From Ariolimax columbianus (lineage: Eukaryota; Mollusca; Gastropoda; Stylommatophora; Arionidae), in assembly GCA_036924085.1 (NCBI GenBank), contig JAVGWX010000003.1:128247023-128311022 (forward strand): 64,000 nt of DNA, written 5' to 3'. Shown here one piece after another: positions 22,150-33,599 of the stretch (position 1 is the first letter of the stretch; the number at the start of each line of letters is the position of its first letter). Position numbers and translations under genes: made by a program. Under the pieces are notes generated by a model, which saw only the letters and a program-made list of their open reading frames with translations, searched no databases and was not told the origin of the DNA.

Positions 22150-22640
22150 ATTATGAAATGCAGAGGCTACACAACCTGAAGTAACTGGCAGAAACCTACA
22201 AACGAACAAAAGTGTAAATTTTGAAAAGTTGTTTTTTTTTTTCAGTGGGAACATACAGCTGCGAAACATGGACAGTTACCCAAACCTTAAGGAAAAGAAT
22301 CGAGTCTTTCGAGTCGAAATGTTATTAGAAAGGTATTCGGAATACCATGGATGAGAAGAAAAAAAATGCAGATATTCGGCAAAAGCTGGATATAAAGTAG
22401 TGGTTAATAAATTCCATCATAAACAGAAAATTAAAATACTTTGGCAATATAAAAAGACGCAACAGTCTGGAGAGAACGGTGAAAGAAAGTATGGTGACAG
22501 GAAAGAGAGGCAGGTCAAGAAGGGAATGGCCCTTATTTGGCAAAGAATGCTTGGGCATGACTCTGGAGCAGGCTGGAGATTTGGCAAGAGATGGAGTTTC
22601 TTTCAGTTGTGATGGAAGCGACGTTCTGCAAAAGACATTT
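22150..22640 (+). mobile_element. RTE-like LINE, copy 3, 5' truncated
   Basis: This starts at ATGAAATGCAGAGGCTACAC, within a few bases of the LINE position where copy 2 (17690) starts. Frames then give GTYSCETWTVTQT, RIESFES, EKTVKESMVTGKRGRSRREW and DVLQKTF-like 3' sequence. It is more decayed than copy 2, with many frame changes. It ends near 22640 in an AT-rich tail. The 77- and 70-codon open frames here are out-of-frame readings. Confidence 0.8.
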
Positions 22641-22666
22641 TATATATAAAAAGTAAAGTAAGTAGC

Positions 22667-22700
22667 ATGTCCTTTGCAGAATGTCACTTCTTCCAACCGC
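22667..22700 (-). mobile_element. RTE-like LINE, copy 4, 3' end only
   Basis: The minus strand reads GACATTCTGCAAAGGACATG, the same 3' end as copies 1 and 3 (GTTCTACAAAGGACATGCTA in copy 1). It is only about 35 bp long and faces copy 3 tail to tail. Confidence 0.65.
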
Positions 22701-22804
22701 CACCTATTTGACTGTAATACGTTTCTTGGCAAGTGTGCAGTATGGTAGGTTGCCATCACTTTCCGTACGTGGACGAGCGAAAAAAAAACATCTGTCAAAA
22801 TGGA

Positions 22805-22871
22805 AACGAACGTGATTCGAACCGGGTGTGTTGGGATTGTGAAATAGGACGCTTCACCCCTAGGCCACGCA
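22805..22871 (-). other. tRNA-like sequence (SINE head or tRNA relic)
   Basis: The minus strand reads GCGTGGCCTAGGGGTGAAGC with a box A-like TGGCCTAGGGG, and 32 bp later box B-like CGGTTCGAATC. Arms do not all pair well by eye, so I do not call a functional tRNA. It differs from SINE S in sequence between the boxes. Confidence 0.55.
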
Positions 22872-22885
22872 AATATGAATGAGTT

Positions 22886-24159
22886 ATTTCCTAACATGAC
22901 ACAGGTAGGTGTTCATCTTTGTGCAAGAAGGTGTATGTATGCTTACCGTCATAGTGTCTCGTGTAAAACTCTCTTCGTCGCCTCATCTCATCTGAAACAA
23001 AAGCCAGAACTTTAGCGTTTCTTGTTCTGAATGCTTGGTTTATGGACATGTACATAAATATGTTATATGTGACAAGTGATGTCTCTTATGTGGCATCTTG
23101 GTATGTGACGAACGCAGATGATCAGGAGGAAAATGATGCCAACCAACCCTGAGACTGACTTCATCTATCAACTTTTGTCGCTTTGTTGTCGAAGCACAAT
23201 TGTACTGGGGTCTTCATTACTGACGATGTTCTCTGTTAGCGGGGTTTCAGTGGCGCTTCCTATATCTAGTGGTGTACTGAAGATGGTAAACCGGGTCCTC
23301 TTAGCCGTAGGATAATGCGCGGCTTCTATGAACGTTCAGCACTACAGGATTCAAAGTGTCCATCCCCATCTTGTTGGCCGGGCTGCTGTAACAGTCTGTT
23401 TCTAAGTGCACGGTTTGGAAGTGGGTTAGGTCTTGGTCAGCATGTTGCACTTTTCCTGACGCGAGTTTTGGCACCCACTCTATGTCGTGAAACACATCGG
23501 AAGCTGCAATCTTCTATCACGTGAAATCTGCGTTGTCGTTATTTTCAATGAATTTTAATAGTGTTTCTCTAACACAGACAATCCATAACATTTATTGAAC
23601 TTGTTATGAGGCCCTGCTGTCTGTTTTATAGGTTCGAGAAACGATTACGGTTGGGGACATGCATGTCAAATATCAAAACTACTTACTTCTCTGTCTGCCT
23701 ATATAAGTCCTGTAATAAGTTCTCTGCACGTTCTGTCGGGTTGTTTCGTTTGTCAATGTTTCTATTAGTGAACCTAATTGCTTTTTGCGAGCGTCATCTG
23801 CCAATACCTATCACTAATATCACTAGCCACGGTGTATTTTTTCGTTAATATGAAATTGTCTTTCTCCGAACCTTCTGAAGACCACTGAGTAATAGCAGAA
23901 AACCTCATTCAAGACGATTTAAGAAACAAGATAGCATGCAATTATCTTCTTCTTTTTTATTCCAATCACAAGGACAGTGAGTTCAGTCATTTATTTTCCT
24001 TTAAGATGGTTATTAGTATGCCTACATACAAACGGCACACGAACACTGAGCTTTTATTAGGTTTACGCCTCAGATGTTTTCTGGACACTTATAAACACAT
24101 TTCTTCTTGTTCTGTTAAGTAAAGACTGCTCAGTAGCAAACACTGTCGTCAGGGATCAA
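22886..24159. other. Unannotated stretch
   Basis: No gene recognised. A segment near 23535-23645 shares blocks (GTTATTTTCAAT, TTAACACAGACRATCC-like) with 27960-28080, suggesting an unclassified repeat. Confidence 0.4.
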
Positions 24160-25035
24160 ATGTTAAACTTACTTCCCCTGTCCAAGCACCACGTTATATA
24201 TCTTGCTTCCAGTATTCAGCGACATGGATTGCCTTGTCATTTGCCTCCAGCATGTCGCACTAATTATATGTTTGCTGGGGGGTTGGGGCAGGTCATCAGG
24301 TGGTCTGGGTCCTGTATCCCCAATCACATGTGTCATTATCTGTGTATCTCCATCGTTTCATATTCCTCTTGCACCGCGTTACACCAGTTCTGAGTCTGTT
24401 CAACGACTTCCATGTTGTGTATGGTAGATGTCCAGGAGCAGGTTCCTCCCGAAGTTCCATCTCTGGGGCCTGCACCAATTCGTGCCACCTCTCGATACGA
24501 CAACTTTCATGGTTTATATGTATGGGGTTTGTTGTTTTTAGAAAGCTATGTCTGGATTTGAGTCTTGTGTTTTGTACCTGATGCCCAAACATTGGGTGCC
24601 TTGGGTCGTGCTCCTACTTTTCTCGCTCGATTTCTGCTGCGACGTTTCTTCGGGTCTCGGGGAGTGCTATGCCAATTATGGGGTATATTTTATCAATGGG
24701 AGTGGGTTTTAGGCATACTGATACTATCCTACCCGCCTCATTTATTGCTGTATCAACTAGTTCCGCATGAGCAGAGTTTTTCCAGACTGGCGCAGCGTAT
24801 TCAGCTACGGAGAAACACAAGGCAAGTGTAGATGTCCGAAGGACTGATGGATGTGACCCTCCATATTGTGCCGATCAGTTTTCGGATGATATTATTTCGT
24901 GCGTGTATCTTACGCTCTGTGTCTTGGCAGTGCGTAATGTAAGACAATGTGCGATCTAATTTCACGCTGAAATATTTAGGAGCCGTGCAGTGTTCAAGCT
25001 CCTGACCTTGCCACCTAATCAAATGTTAAAGAAAC
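24160..25035 (-). mobile_element. Jockey-like LINE ORF2 C-terminal third
   Basis: Reading right to left on the minus strand: RWQGQELEHCTAPKYFSVKL, DRTLSYITHCQDTERK, ARNNIIRKLIGTIW; then SVAEYAAPVWKNSAHAELVD and NEAGRIVSVCLKPTPIDKIY, GIALPETRRNVAAEIE; then WKSLNRLRTGVTRCKRNMKR with CDWGYRTQTTDHL. This is the order of jockey/CR1-like ORF2 C-termini (KYLGVxLDRTLxxxxH, YSVAEYxAPVW, LNRLRTGxGRxKxNM, CxCGxxxQTxDH). Three open frames of 68-98 codons cover it with frameshifts between. The upstream RT core is missing, so the copy is 5' truncated near 25035. Confidence 0.88.
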
Positions 25036-25302
25036 AGAGTTATCTGAAATGCGGTGATCAGGTCTGTTCTTGCAAAACTTGCTCCTAAACTGTCAACCTG
25101 GTGCATATTTACAGCTGAATCGGCTACTATTTTGACATTTATATAGGCCTTACATATCTTTTCAATAATGTCATATTATGTATGTTACCATCAATGATGT
25201 CGAAAAAGACGGACATTTTTATATGTAAATCGAGATAACTGTCGTTTTTAAGCGAAGAGGTTTTTAAACCTACAACTTTGAAGGAAATAAATTTTAAAAA
25301 TA

Positions 25303-25371
25303 CCGCCGAGACGGATTCGAGCCTGCGACCCAATGATTTCTAAATGGTACATTACCAACTGCGCTATCAAA
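25303..25371 (-). other. tRNA-like sequence (SINE head or tRNA relic)
   Basis: The minus strand reads TGATAGCGCAGTTGGTAATG (box A-like) and, 28 bp later, GCAGGCTCGAATCCGTC (box B-like, one change from GGTTCGAATCC). A candidate anticodon stem contains mismatches and the 3' acceptor side is unclear, so it is more likely a SINE head or tRNA relic than a working tRNA. Confidence 0.55.
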
Positions 25372-25541
25372 GGTCATTCAAATATTTCTGGAATAGCTGT
25401 ATTTATATGTTTAGTGTGAATTTGTTTTTACAAATTTTACTCTGGTGTGCATAATTTGTTCCTCAGTTGAGACCGTATTAGAGCTGGTCGTTTATATCAA
25501 CAGTATAAATGACTGAGAATGTTTGATTCGTAATTAAAAAA

Positions 25542-25838
25542 ATGTATGATATTTACATTCAATCATTAAACTCATGTATCACGTTTGATATTTACACTCA
25601 ATTATTAAACCCACATATCATGTATCATATTTACACTCAATTATTAAACTCGCGTATCACGTTTGATATTTACACTCAATTATTAAACCCGCATATCATG
25701 TATGATATTTACATTCAATTATTAAACTCACGTATCACGTTTGATATTTACATTCAATTATTAAACTCACGTATCACGTTTGATATTTACATTCAATTTT
25801 TAAACTCACGTATAATGTATGATATTTACACTCAAGTT
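25542..25838. repeat. 39-bp minisatellite, 7.6 copies
   Basis: Units of the type GATATTTACACTCAATTATT plus AAACTCACGTATCACGTTT. Each unit is 39 bp, so a 13-residue repeat (TFDIYTQLLNSRI type) stays in frame for 99 codons. I see no flanking gene signals, so it is an array reading, not a gene. Confidence 0.93.
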
Positions 25839-27094
25839 TAACAATTCACAGACCCAAAAATACTAAATAATGCGTTGTGCTTGACACGGTCGTCTCTTTT
25901 GTTTTGCATCAACCGCTTGTTTTGAAGCCATTTTATCTTTCTGATCCTCCAAAATAGTAAGTGTACAATACTTGAAAATGAATTGTTCTTGAAGAAATAA
26001 TTATGTATTTTAACTTTAACGGAAGAAGCTGAATGTATATCAAAGCATATGTCCATATTGGTACTGTGATGTCAACAGGTTCAGTAACAAGTCATCTCTG
26101 TTGGTTTCTATGAACAAATGTTTTAGCCTGATTTATGGTACGTAAAATTTCGTCCCACGTAAAACTTCAATATATTTTGAAAATAATTATATGTCAATTT
26201 TAAAGCCCTACTTTATTTAATATTAAATAGCGTTTTATATGCCAATGTTACACTGTTGCCAGCATATAATATATTTGTTTTCTGTTTTTGGTCCTAGGAG
26301 CGACGTTTGTTTCTGGCTTGGTGATGTGACCGACATCGGCCGATAAACTGTGAGAATTATCCGATTGAATGTAATATACACATCTGTCAATATATATTTC
26401 TTTATTTTATGTTGCGAGTTACGACTAATGTTTATTTAATTTCCTCATTTTTTTTTTAAATAGCGTGGCTCGAATTAGGATTGACAACGTCAAAAGTGAC
26501 CCGAATCATGATGGGCAAAGTCGTGTGTGGCAAGCTGAACAAAAAATACAATGTGTGATATGTATATCCGTATATTACCAGTGTCCAGCATTGTATCAAA
26601 GAAAGGTAACTATGTAACCTACCAAGCATGTCATAAGAACGACTAAGGTTGCAATGAGCACGAAGAAAAAGAGAAGGCCATTACACGCCATGTTAGAACA
26701 GAAGCGACAAAGTCAAGCTTTGCATCAAGTGACTGCAAGGTATGAGGTCTTGGTTTGTTTGCCATTAAAATGTTGTTTTGCTATGGTTGGTTCACCTACC
26801 TTTATATAGTCCTGGGACAATTTTGTATACCAGGTCCTGTAGCAGTTTGTCTGACCTGAAAATAACGTTGGTTTTTATTAATTTAAAATTAAATCTATAT
26901 GAAAAAAAATGTTAGTAGAATTTATAAACGGCTCTGGTCAATGATACTGCAAGTTTGTTGTGAAAAATAGTTGACTATTGCAAGCGATGACGGCGACATC
27001 ATCAGATGGTTTTGTCTTGATGATGTGACTTGCGTTGTATTTTTTTTATTATAGTACCGCGCTGGTCATCAACCTCCCGCTCTGGTCCCGAGCA
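25839..27094. other. Unannotated AT-rich stretch
   Basis: No gene or repeat family recognised. Composition is strongly AT-rich. Confidence 0.4.
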
Positions 27095-27160
27095 ACCTCG
27101 GACCAGTGGCAAGACCTAAGTCGAGACGACTGGCGGTAATTCAGGATGCAGGCACTTTCG
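27095..27160. repeat. Dispersed repeat Z, copy 2
   Basis: This shares ACCAGTGGCAAGACC, TCGAGACGACTGG and AGGATGCA with 12340-12412. Confidence 0.6.
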
Positions 27161-27354
27161 TCCCGCCTCCTTTGTGACTAGGGGTCGGGGTCTATTGAAA
27201 CCGGTTGGTTTCCGCCGTTTCCGCTCATTTCTTTGCGAGACGAATGCCTTACGACTCGACCACAGCAACCCCTGTGGATTTGATGATAATCTTTCAATTG
27301 TAACTAAATGATACAAAATGTCACGCAAAATTAATCTGACAATAAAAGCGCCAG

Positions 27355-27835
27355 TTCTTTGAATTCTTGTGATGGGAATGTATTTACTTGTATTCTTGTG
27401 ATAGGAATGTATCTATTTGTATTCTTGTGATGGGAATGTATCTATTTGTGTTCTTGTGACGGGAATGTATCTATTTGTATTCTTGTGACGGGAATGTTTC
27501 TACCTGTATTCTTGTGACGGGAATGTATCTATTTGTATTCTTGTGACGGGGATGGTTATACCTGTATTCTTGTGACGAGAATGTTTCTAACTGTATTGTT
27601 GTGATGGGAGTGTATCTATTTGTAGTCTTGTGACGGGAATGTTTCTACCTGTGTTCTTGTGACGGGAATGTTTCTACCTGTATTCTTGTGACGGGAATGT
27701 ATATATTTGTAGTCTTGTGATAGGAATGTTTTTACTTGTATTTTTGTGATTGGAATGTTTTTACATGTATTTTTGTGACGGAAATGTTTCTACCCGCATT
27801 CTAGTGACGGGAATATTTCTACTAACATGTTTGTA
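27355..27835. repeat. 29-bp minisatellite, about 16 copies
   Basis: Units of the type GTATTCTTGTGACGGGAATG plus TTTCTACCT (or TATCTATTT). Divergence rises toward the right end. Confidence 0.93.
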
Positions 27836-28424
27836 TATAATGTGTTTAGTTTTTATCAGTTGCATGAAAGATTCAATGTACCTTTACAATCATATTATTT
27901 AATGATAATGAATTCTCTGATCTATTTTGTATCAGCATCTCGTCTCTGCCCTTTTTTGTCGTTTGATGACAGTTATTTTCAATCTATGTCTTTGTAGAGC
28001 TTCTTTAACACAGACGATCCGTTGTTTTCTCAGGATTCCCCTAGCACTTAACCCCTGCCATCTTGCTTTTACAGGCGCGCTCATGGTTGGGTTCGGAAGC
28101 ATTATTGGTCTATCTCCGAACTATTCATGTTTCTGTCAAAATATATGGCTACGCATTACGTAATGCCCACAGAATGCCATGGTTCCTTTACACAGAAGAA
28201 GCTGATATGGCCGCTGCGCTATGTTTGCTTCGCGTGTCGTATAAAGAGACCAAAAATGGGACTGGCAATGTCATTGTGTCAAACAAAACGCCACAACAAT
28301 AATCAACACAAGAGCATGTCTTGACGCAGGCTTCTTGTCTTGCAAGCAGGCTAACTGTAGTGGCCGTACCATGCTTCTCTTGTAACAATTATGGAAAGGG
28401 AATGGGTGGGGAGAGGGGGCAGGA
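27836..28424. other. Unannotated stretch
   Basis: No gene recognised. The 27960-28080 part shares blocks with 23535-23645. Confidence 0.4.
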
Positions 28425-28715
28425 TGAATGAGCAGTCAGCGACTTATAGTTGACTACTTGCAACATGGTCAGAGAATCATTGCTGACCAAGACCGTATTT
28501 CGCCTCCACGTATCGGTCCTGGAAATATGCTGCACTGATAACTAGTGAATTTTTACCAAGGGATAGGGTTCGCAGTCGGAAGGCAAACCTGGTGCTCTAA
28601 AAAGATAGCTGAAATTAGATGTATCAGGCCGAAAGGCGCAGGTATAGCAGCCTCTCTGCAAACTACGACACAACGTCTCAACGTCATTTTCAGGACGATC
28701 GCAGAAAGAATGCAA
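28425..28715 (+). mobile_element. Dispersed repeat X, near full length
   Basis: Starting with CAGTCAGCGACTTATAGTTG, it runs through GCTGACCAAGACCG, CCAAGGGATAGGGTTCGCAG, GGCCGAAAGGCGCAGGTATA and ends at GATCGCAGAAAGAATG before an (AAT)n run. It matches 45395-45690 block for block and 61565-61870 in reverse complement. Confidence 0.75.
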
Positions 28716-28736
28716 TAATAATAATAATAATAATAA
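28716..28736. repeat. (AAT)7 microsatellite
   Basis: AATAATAATAAT run at the junction between repeat X and the LINE endonuclease sequence. Confidence 0.9.
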
Positions 28737-30760
28737 TCATATTAATAGTCGTCATTGGGGACGTCAATGCGAGAGTAGGGTGTAGGCAGACCGGCGCACG
28801 TTACATCGGCTCCTTGTCCGGAGACATCCGAAATACGAGAGGTGAGCGTCTGGCTGTCTTTGGTCAAATAAGGAAGCTTCATGTAACGAACACCTACATA
28901 CAAAAGTTGGCGAGGAACAGATGAACCTGGCACTCCCCGAACTGGGAAACCAAAGCATAAATAGACTATGTGACGATATCAGGTTTGTTAAAAATGTGGA
29001 GGTGCTGCATCGACTAGATATAAACAGCTACCACAGACCCATTAGGGCAACCTTAAACATGGACTCACTACCGCACAAAAGATGATTCCAGATTCCAACG
29101 ATGCTAGATGCTGCTAGGCTGTCAGAGAAAATCCCACAAGAGGATTGTAGGTACGAGGGGTCTCCTACCTGTCACCTGAAACAGCTAACGGAAAAGCTAA
29201 AACATTGCATCAATGCGGCAAAAGTACCCAAAACGGCAAAAGACAGTCGGATTAGCGAAGACACCCTACAACTTCTGCATAGGAGAAGGCTGCAACAGAA
29301 TGGCATGCACAACATCCTCGAGTTATACGAGCTGAACAAGCTGACCAGAAGCAGACTTTGAACTGCATAGTCTGAACAAGATGATCAAAGCAGCTGAGAT
29401 TAGAAGCAGCATAACCAAATGCCGAAAAAGCCTTCTCAAATCAAAGAATATTATGACCGCCCTATAAAATGCAGACGATAATAGCGTCACATAAAGAACA
29501 GATATAGAGCGAAATGTCAGAGGTACTACACCAACCTCTATGCATCAAAGGCGATAGTCACCAAACTGACACCCAACAACGAATCTGTGCCGGTACCACA
29601 GATCGAATCAGATGTGGTGGCACATGCAATCAAACAACTTAAGCCAGCTAGAGCCCTAGGACAAGAAGGAATCACACATAACGTAATCCAGGCTGCGGGG
29701 ATACACTAGCGCGGCGTTTAACTACTTTGTTCAACATCTGTCTGAACGAATGTCACATCCCCGACCAATAGAAAACTTCAATAACCATCATAGTCCATAA
29801 AAGGGAGACAAGGAAAACCTGGCCAAATTACCGTTCGATCTGTCTGCTCTCCTTTTTTTTTTTTTTGGGGGGGGGGGGGGGGTGTGGTGGTGGGGGTAGT
29901 GGTGGTGTATATATAAACTCTTCACCAGAGTGATCGTCAGCCGCACAGAAAAGCTGCTAGATGAGAACCAGCCACGACAGCAGGCACGTTTCAGGACAGA
30001 CTTTTCAACCACTGACCACCTCCACGCAATCAACCAATTAATGGAGAGGGCGCATGAAGTACAGATGACTTTATACCTTGTGTTCGTGGATTATGAGAAG
30101 GTTTTCGATAGAGACAGCATCGAAACAGCTGTACTGGCGAATGCCCTGATAATTCGGGGAATTGAGAAATAATACGCTCAACTGATAGAGGAGATAAACA
30201 GCGGATGTACAACGGATATCACCCTCTTCCATAGACCGATCACCAAACCGATGCAACGTGGCATCCGACAGGGTGATACAATCTCACCAAAGCTATTTAC
30301 AGCAGCCCTTGAGGAGGTCCTTAAACATTTTGACTGGGAAGATAAACATAGACCAGGAAATTCTTACTCATCTGAGGTTCGCTGATGGCATAGGCATCCT
30401 CAGCCACGACGTCAAAGAAGCGGAGAAAAGCCTGAATGAAAGCAGAGCAAGCGTTTGAGTTGGCCTACAAATCAATAGAAAGATAACCCAGTGCCTGTTC
30501 AATAATTCTGCCCAAAAGATATGCGCAGATATAGAGAATGTCCGTCGAAAAGAGGCCAAGAGATCTCACTAAATATACCAGCATATGTAACAGATGCGAA
30601 ACATCAATGATAGGGCTCACAGCCCAACATTGTACACCAAGGCAAAAGAGCTGAGTTTACTCAACATTTAGCTTCCTGGCATCAGACACACGTGTCTGAT
30701 TGAATACCAGGATTTTGACGTTTTGGATAATAATAATAAGAAGAAGAATGATGATGATGA
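28737..30760 (+). mobile_element. LINE with endonuclease and RT parts, decayed
   Basis: The 5' end is truncated inside the AP-endonuclease domain: VVIGDVNARVGCRQTG (about 28749), then RGERLAVFGQIRKLHVTNTY and TWHSPNWETKA with IDYVTIS. A linker (29101-29640) includes KQLKPARALGQEGITHNVIQ. The RT domain (29930-30460) reads LLDENQPRQQARFRTDFSTT, motif A LVFVDYEKVFDRDS, motif B MQRGIRQGDTISPKLF, then LTHLRFADGIGILS, where the second Asp of the FADD motif is Gly. It ends in KITQCLFNNSAQ and a short 3' region with an ATGATGATGATG-like tail near 30760. The thumb and C-terminal parts are missing. A T14G16 tract (29853-29882) interrupts the frame before the RT. Many stops; dead copy. Confidence 0.88.
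29853..29882. repeat. T14-G16 homopolymer tract
   Basis: A run of 14 T followed by 16 G, then GTGGTGG-rich sequence to about 29910, lies in what should be LINE coding sequence. Confidence 0.9.
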
Positions 30761-31149
30761 TGTACGTTGTTCACACTTTGTGGGATTCCTTAGATTGTCA
30801 CTGTCTCGTCCAATTAGAGAGTTACGTTACACTTTACAGTAACCCTCGTGTACGAAGTCTAGTAAAAGTACAACAATAATATGGAGATATTCTGTTAACA
30901 AAAACTGTTCATATTACTGTCTAACACAGCCCCATATATGAGCTAATTACACAATACGACTCACCTGATGTTTTGATGTGGTCGTGTCTTGTGTACTACA
31001 GTGTCACATACTGGACATGTTTTACTGGTCTTCAGGTACGTCACGATGCACGTGCGACAAACTATGAACATTGAATGAAGGGGAGTAGAAAAAAATGATG
31101 GTTCTACATAATTTAAAACGGTTAAAGTGGATTATTCATGTTGAAGAAA
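30761..31149. other. Unannotated stretch
   Basis: No gene or repeat recognised between the LINE tail and the AT-rich array. Confidence 0.4.
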
Positions 31150-33110
31150 TGAGACTTCTGTTTTGGAATTTACACGAGATAAATGACAACTAATTATATG
31201 CTACAGCATATTAATGAGACTTCTAATTGGATGTTTAAAGATTTAAATGATAATTCCAATTGGACGTTTTAAGATATAAATGATACTTCTAATTGGATGT
31301 TATAAGCTATAAATAATACTTCAAATCGTCTGTTTTAAGATATAAATGAGTCTTTTAATCGATTGTTATAGGATATAAATTAGATATGGATGGTTGTTTC
31401 AAGATATAAATAAAACTGTTGATAGGCCGTTACAAGATATAACTGAGGCTTCGAATCGGGTGTAATGATATATAAATAAGACTTATAAGTGGATGTTGAA
31501 AGATATAAATTAAACTTCAAATTGACTGTTACAAAATATAAATGAGACATAATCGGCTGTTACAAAGTATAAACAAGGTCTCTATGTGACTGCCACAGGG
31601 TGTACACTTCTAATTAAATGTAACAAAATAGAAATGAGACATATTGAATGTCACAATATGTAAACGACACTTCTAATTCGATGTTACCAAATATAAATGA
31701 AACTCCTATTTAGATTTTACAATATATAAATGACACTTCAGGTAATGTAATAAATAATTAGCACTTATGTTTAGTTTGTAATGATAATAAAGAAACACTG
31801 ATTAGTTTATGCAATAAATAACTGACACTTCTTACTAGTAAGTACAATAAATAAATCATATATATTAGTACACTAAATAAGTCATAGTTATTAACTAGGA
31901 CAATAAATAAATAACACTTCCTTCTAGTTAGTACAATAAATAATAAAAACGTATTAGTTAGTACAACAAATAAATGACACTTCCCTTTAGTTAGTACAAT
32001 AAATCAATGACACGTCCGTTTAGTTGGTACACTAAATAAATGATACTTCCGTTTAGTTAGTACACTAAATAAATGACACTTCCGTTTAGTTGGTACACTA
32101 AATAAATTACACTTCCCTTTAGCTGGTACACTAAATAAATGACACTTCCGTTAAGTTAGTACACTAAATAAATAACACTTTTCTTTAGTTGGTACACTAA
32201 ATAAATGACACTTCCGTTTAGTTAGTACACTAAATAAATGACACTTCCCTTTAGTTGGTTCACTAAATAAATGACACGTTCCTTTTTAGTTAGTACACTA
32301 AATAACTGATACTTCTTACTAGTATGTACAATAAATAAATCACACATAATAGTACACTAAATAAGTCACACATATTAACTAGGACAATAAATAAATTACA
32401 TTTCCGTTTAGTTAGTACACTAAATAAATGACACTTCCCTTTAGTTGGTACACTAAATAAATTACACTTCCGTTTAGTTAGTACACTAAATAAATGACAC
32501 TTTTCTTTAGTTGGTACACTAAATAAATGACACTTCCGTTTAGTTAGTACACTAAATAAATGACACTTCCCTTTAGTTGGTACACTAAATAAATGACACG
32601 TTTCTTTTTAGTTAGTACACTAAATAACTGATACTTCTTACTAGTATGTACAATAAATAAATCACACATATTAGTACACTAAATTAGTCACACATATTAA
32701 CTAGGACAATAAATAAATTACATCTCCGTTTAGTTAGTACACTAAATAAATGACATTTTCTTTTAGTTAGGACAATAAATAAATGACACATCCTTTTAGT
32801 TACTACAATAAATCAGATATTAGTTAATACAATAGATAAGTCACACTTTCACTTTGTTAGTACAATAAACAACTGACCAGTTAGCTTAATAAATAACTGA
32901 TATTTCTTATTTGTTGCAATATTAAATAACTGATATTTTTTATTTGTTACAATATTAAATACTTAACACTTCTCCTTCATTAATATAAGTAGTTGACACT
33001 TCTGATTAGTTATTGTGATAAGTAAAGTTCACACTTTTTATTAGTTAGTGCAATAAGTAACTGACACTATACATAATGACACTTCCATTTAGTTAATACA
33101 ATAAATGGTT
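31150..33110. repeat. AT-rich minisatellite, 30-33 bp units
   Basis: The left part (31150-31740) has degenerate units around GATATAAATGAGACTTCTAA. The right part (31740-33110) has about 40 units of 33 bp of the type ACTAAATAAATGACACTTCC plus GTTTAGTTAGTAC. A block starting ATAACTGATACTTCTTACTA occurs near 32302 and 32624 (322 bp apart) and more diverged near 31815, showing higher-order duplication. No open frames of note. Confidence 0.93.
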
Positions 33111-33599
33111 GACACTTCCAACTATTCAACACAGAAACAAACGACACGAAGGTCACAACAAAGACCTACAAGAATGCAAGCATTCAATGATAGTAGTTGC
33201 ATCAATGTAGTAGCCTCCACACAAAATACAGATCAGGTTCTTGTTGATGTCACCAATTTTCAAATGGGTTGTTTCGTTCATCTGAAAAAATTAACAGAAA
33301 TAAACATACATATAATATGTGTAGGAAAAAAGTTAGCAAAAGTTCCTTTGGGGGGAGAGAAGGTTGGAGCGGCGGGGCGTGATGATTATATTATCTCAAT
33401 GCCCCCATGATAAATGCACACGTCCGATCTTGAATAAAGTCTCTTGTCTTAGAGACATCGTGATTGCGAAGGGCGATTATGGACACTTCTTTCTAGTATC
33501 ATCGAAGTGAGGCAGTCCAGTGTGTCAGTGTCCCAGGATCGTCACGTCCTGCCAGGGACATATCATATATTCATCTGGGTCGGCTGGGACGATGAGGCT
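33111..33599. other. Unannotated stretch
   Basis: A 101-codon plus-strand frame at 33105-33410 starts in the array edge and has no recognised domain. No other feature seen. Confidence 0.4.

Noticed and set aside
25542..25841. 99-codon tandem repeat protein (TFDIYTQLLNSRI type)
   Set aside because: A 39-bp minisatellite in AT-rich DNA without flanking gene structure.
27116..27328. 70-codon minus-strand frame as a gene
   Set aside because: It overlaps repeat Z and has no domain.
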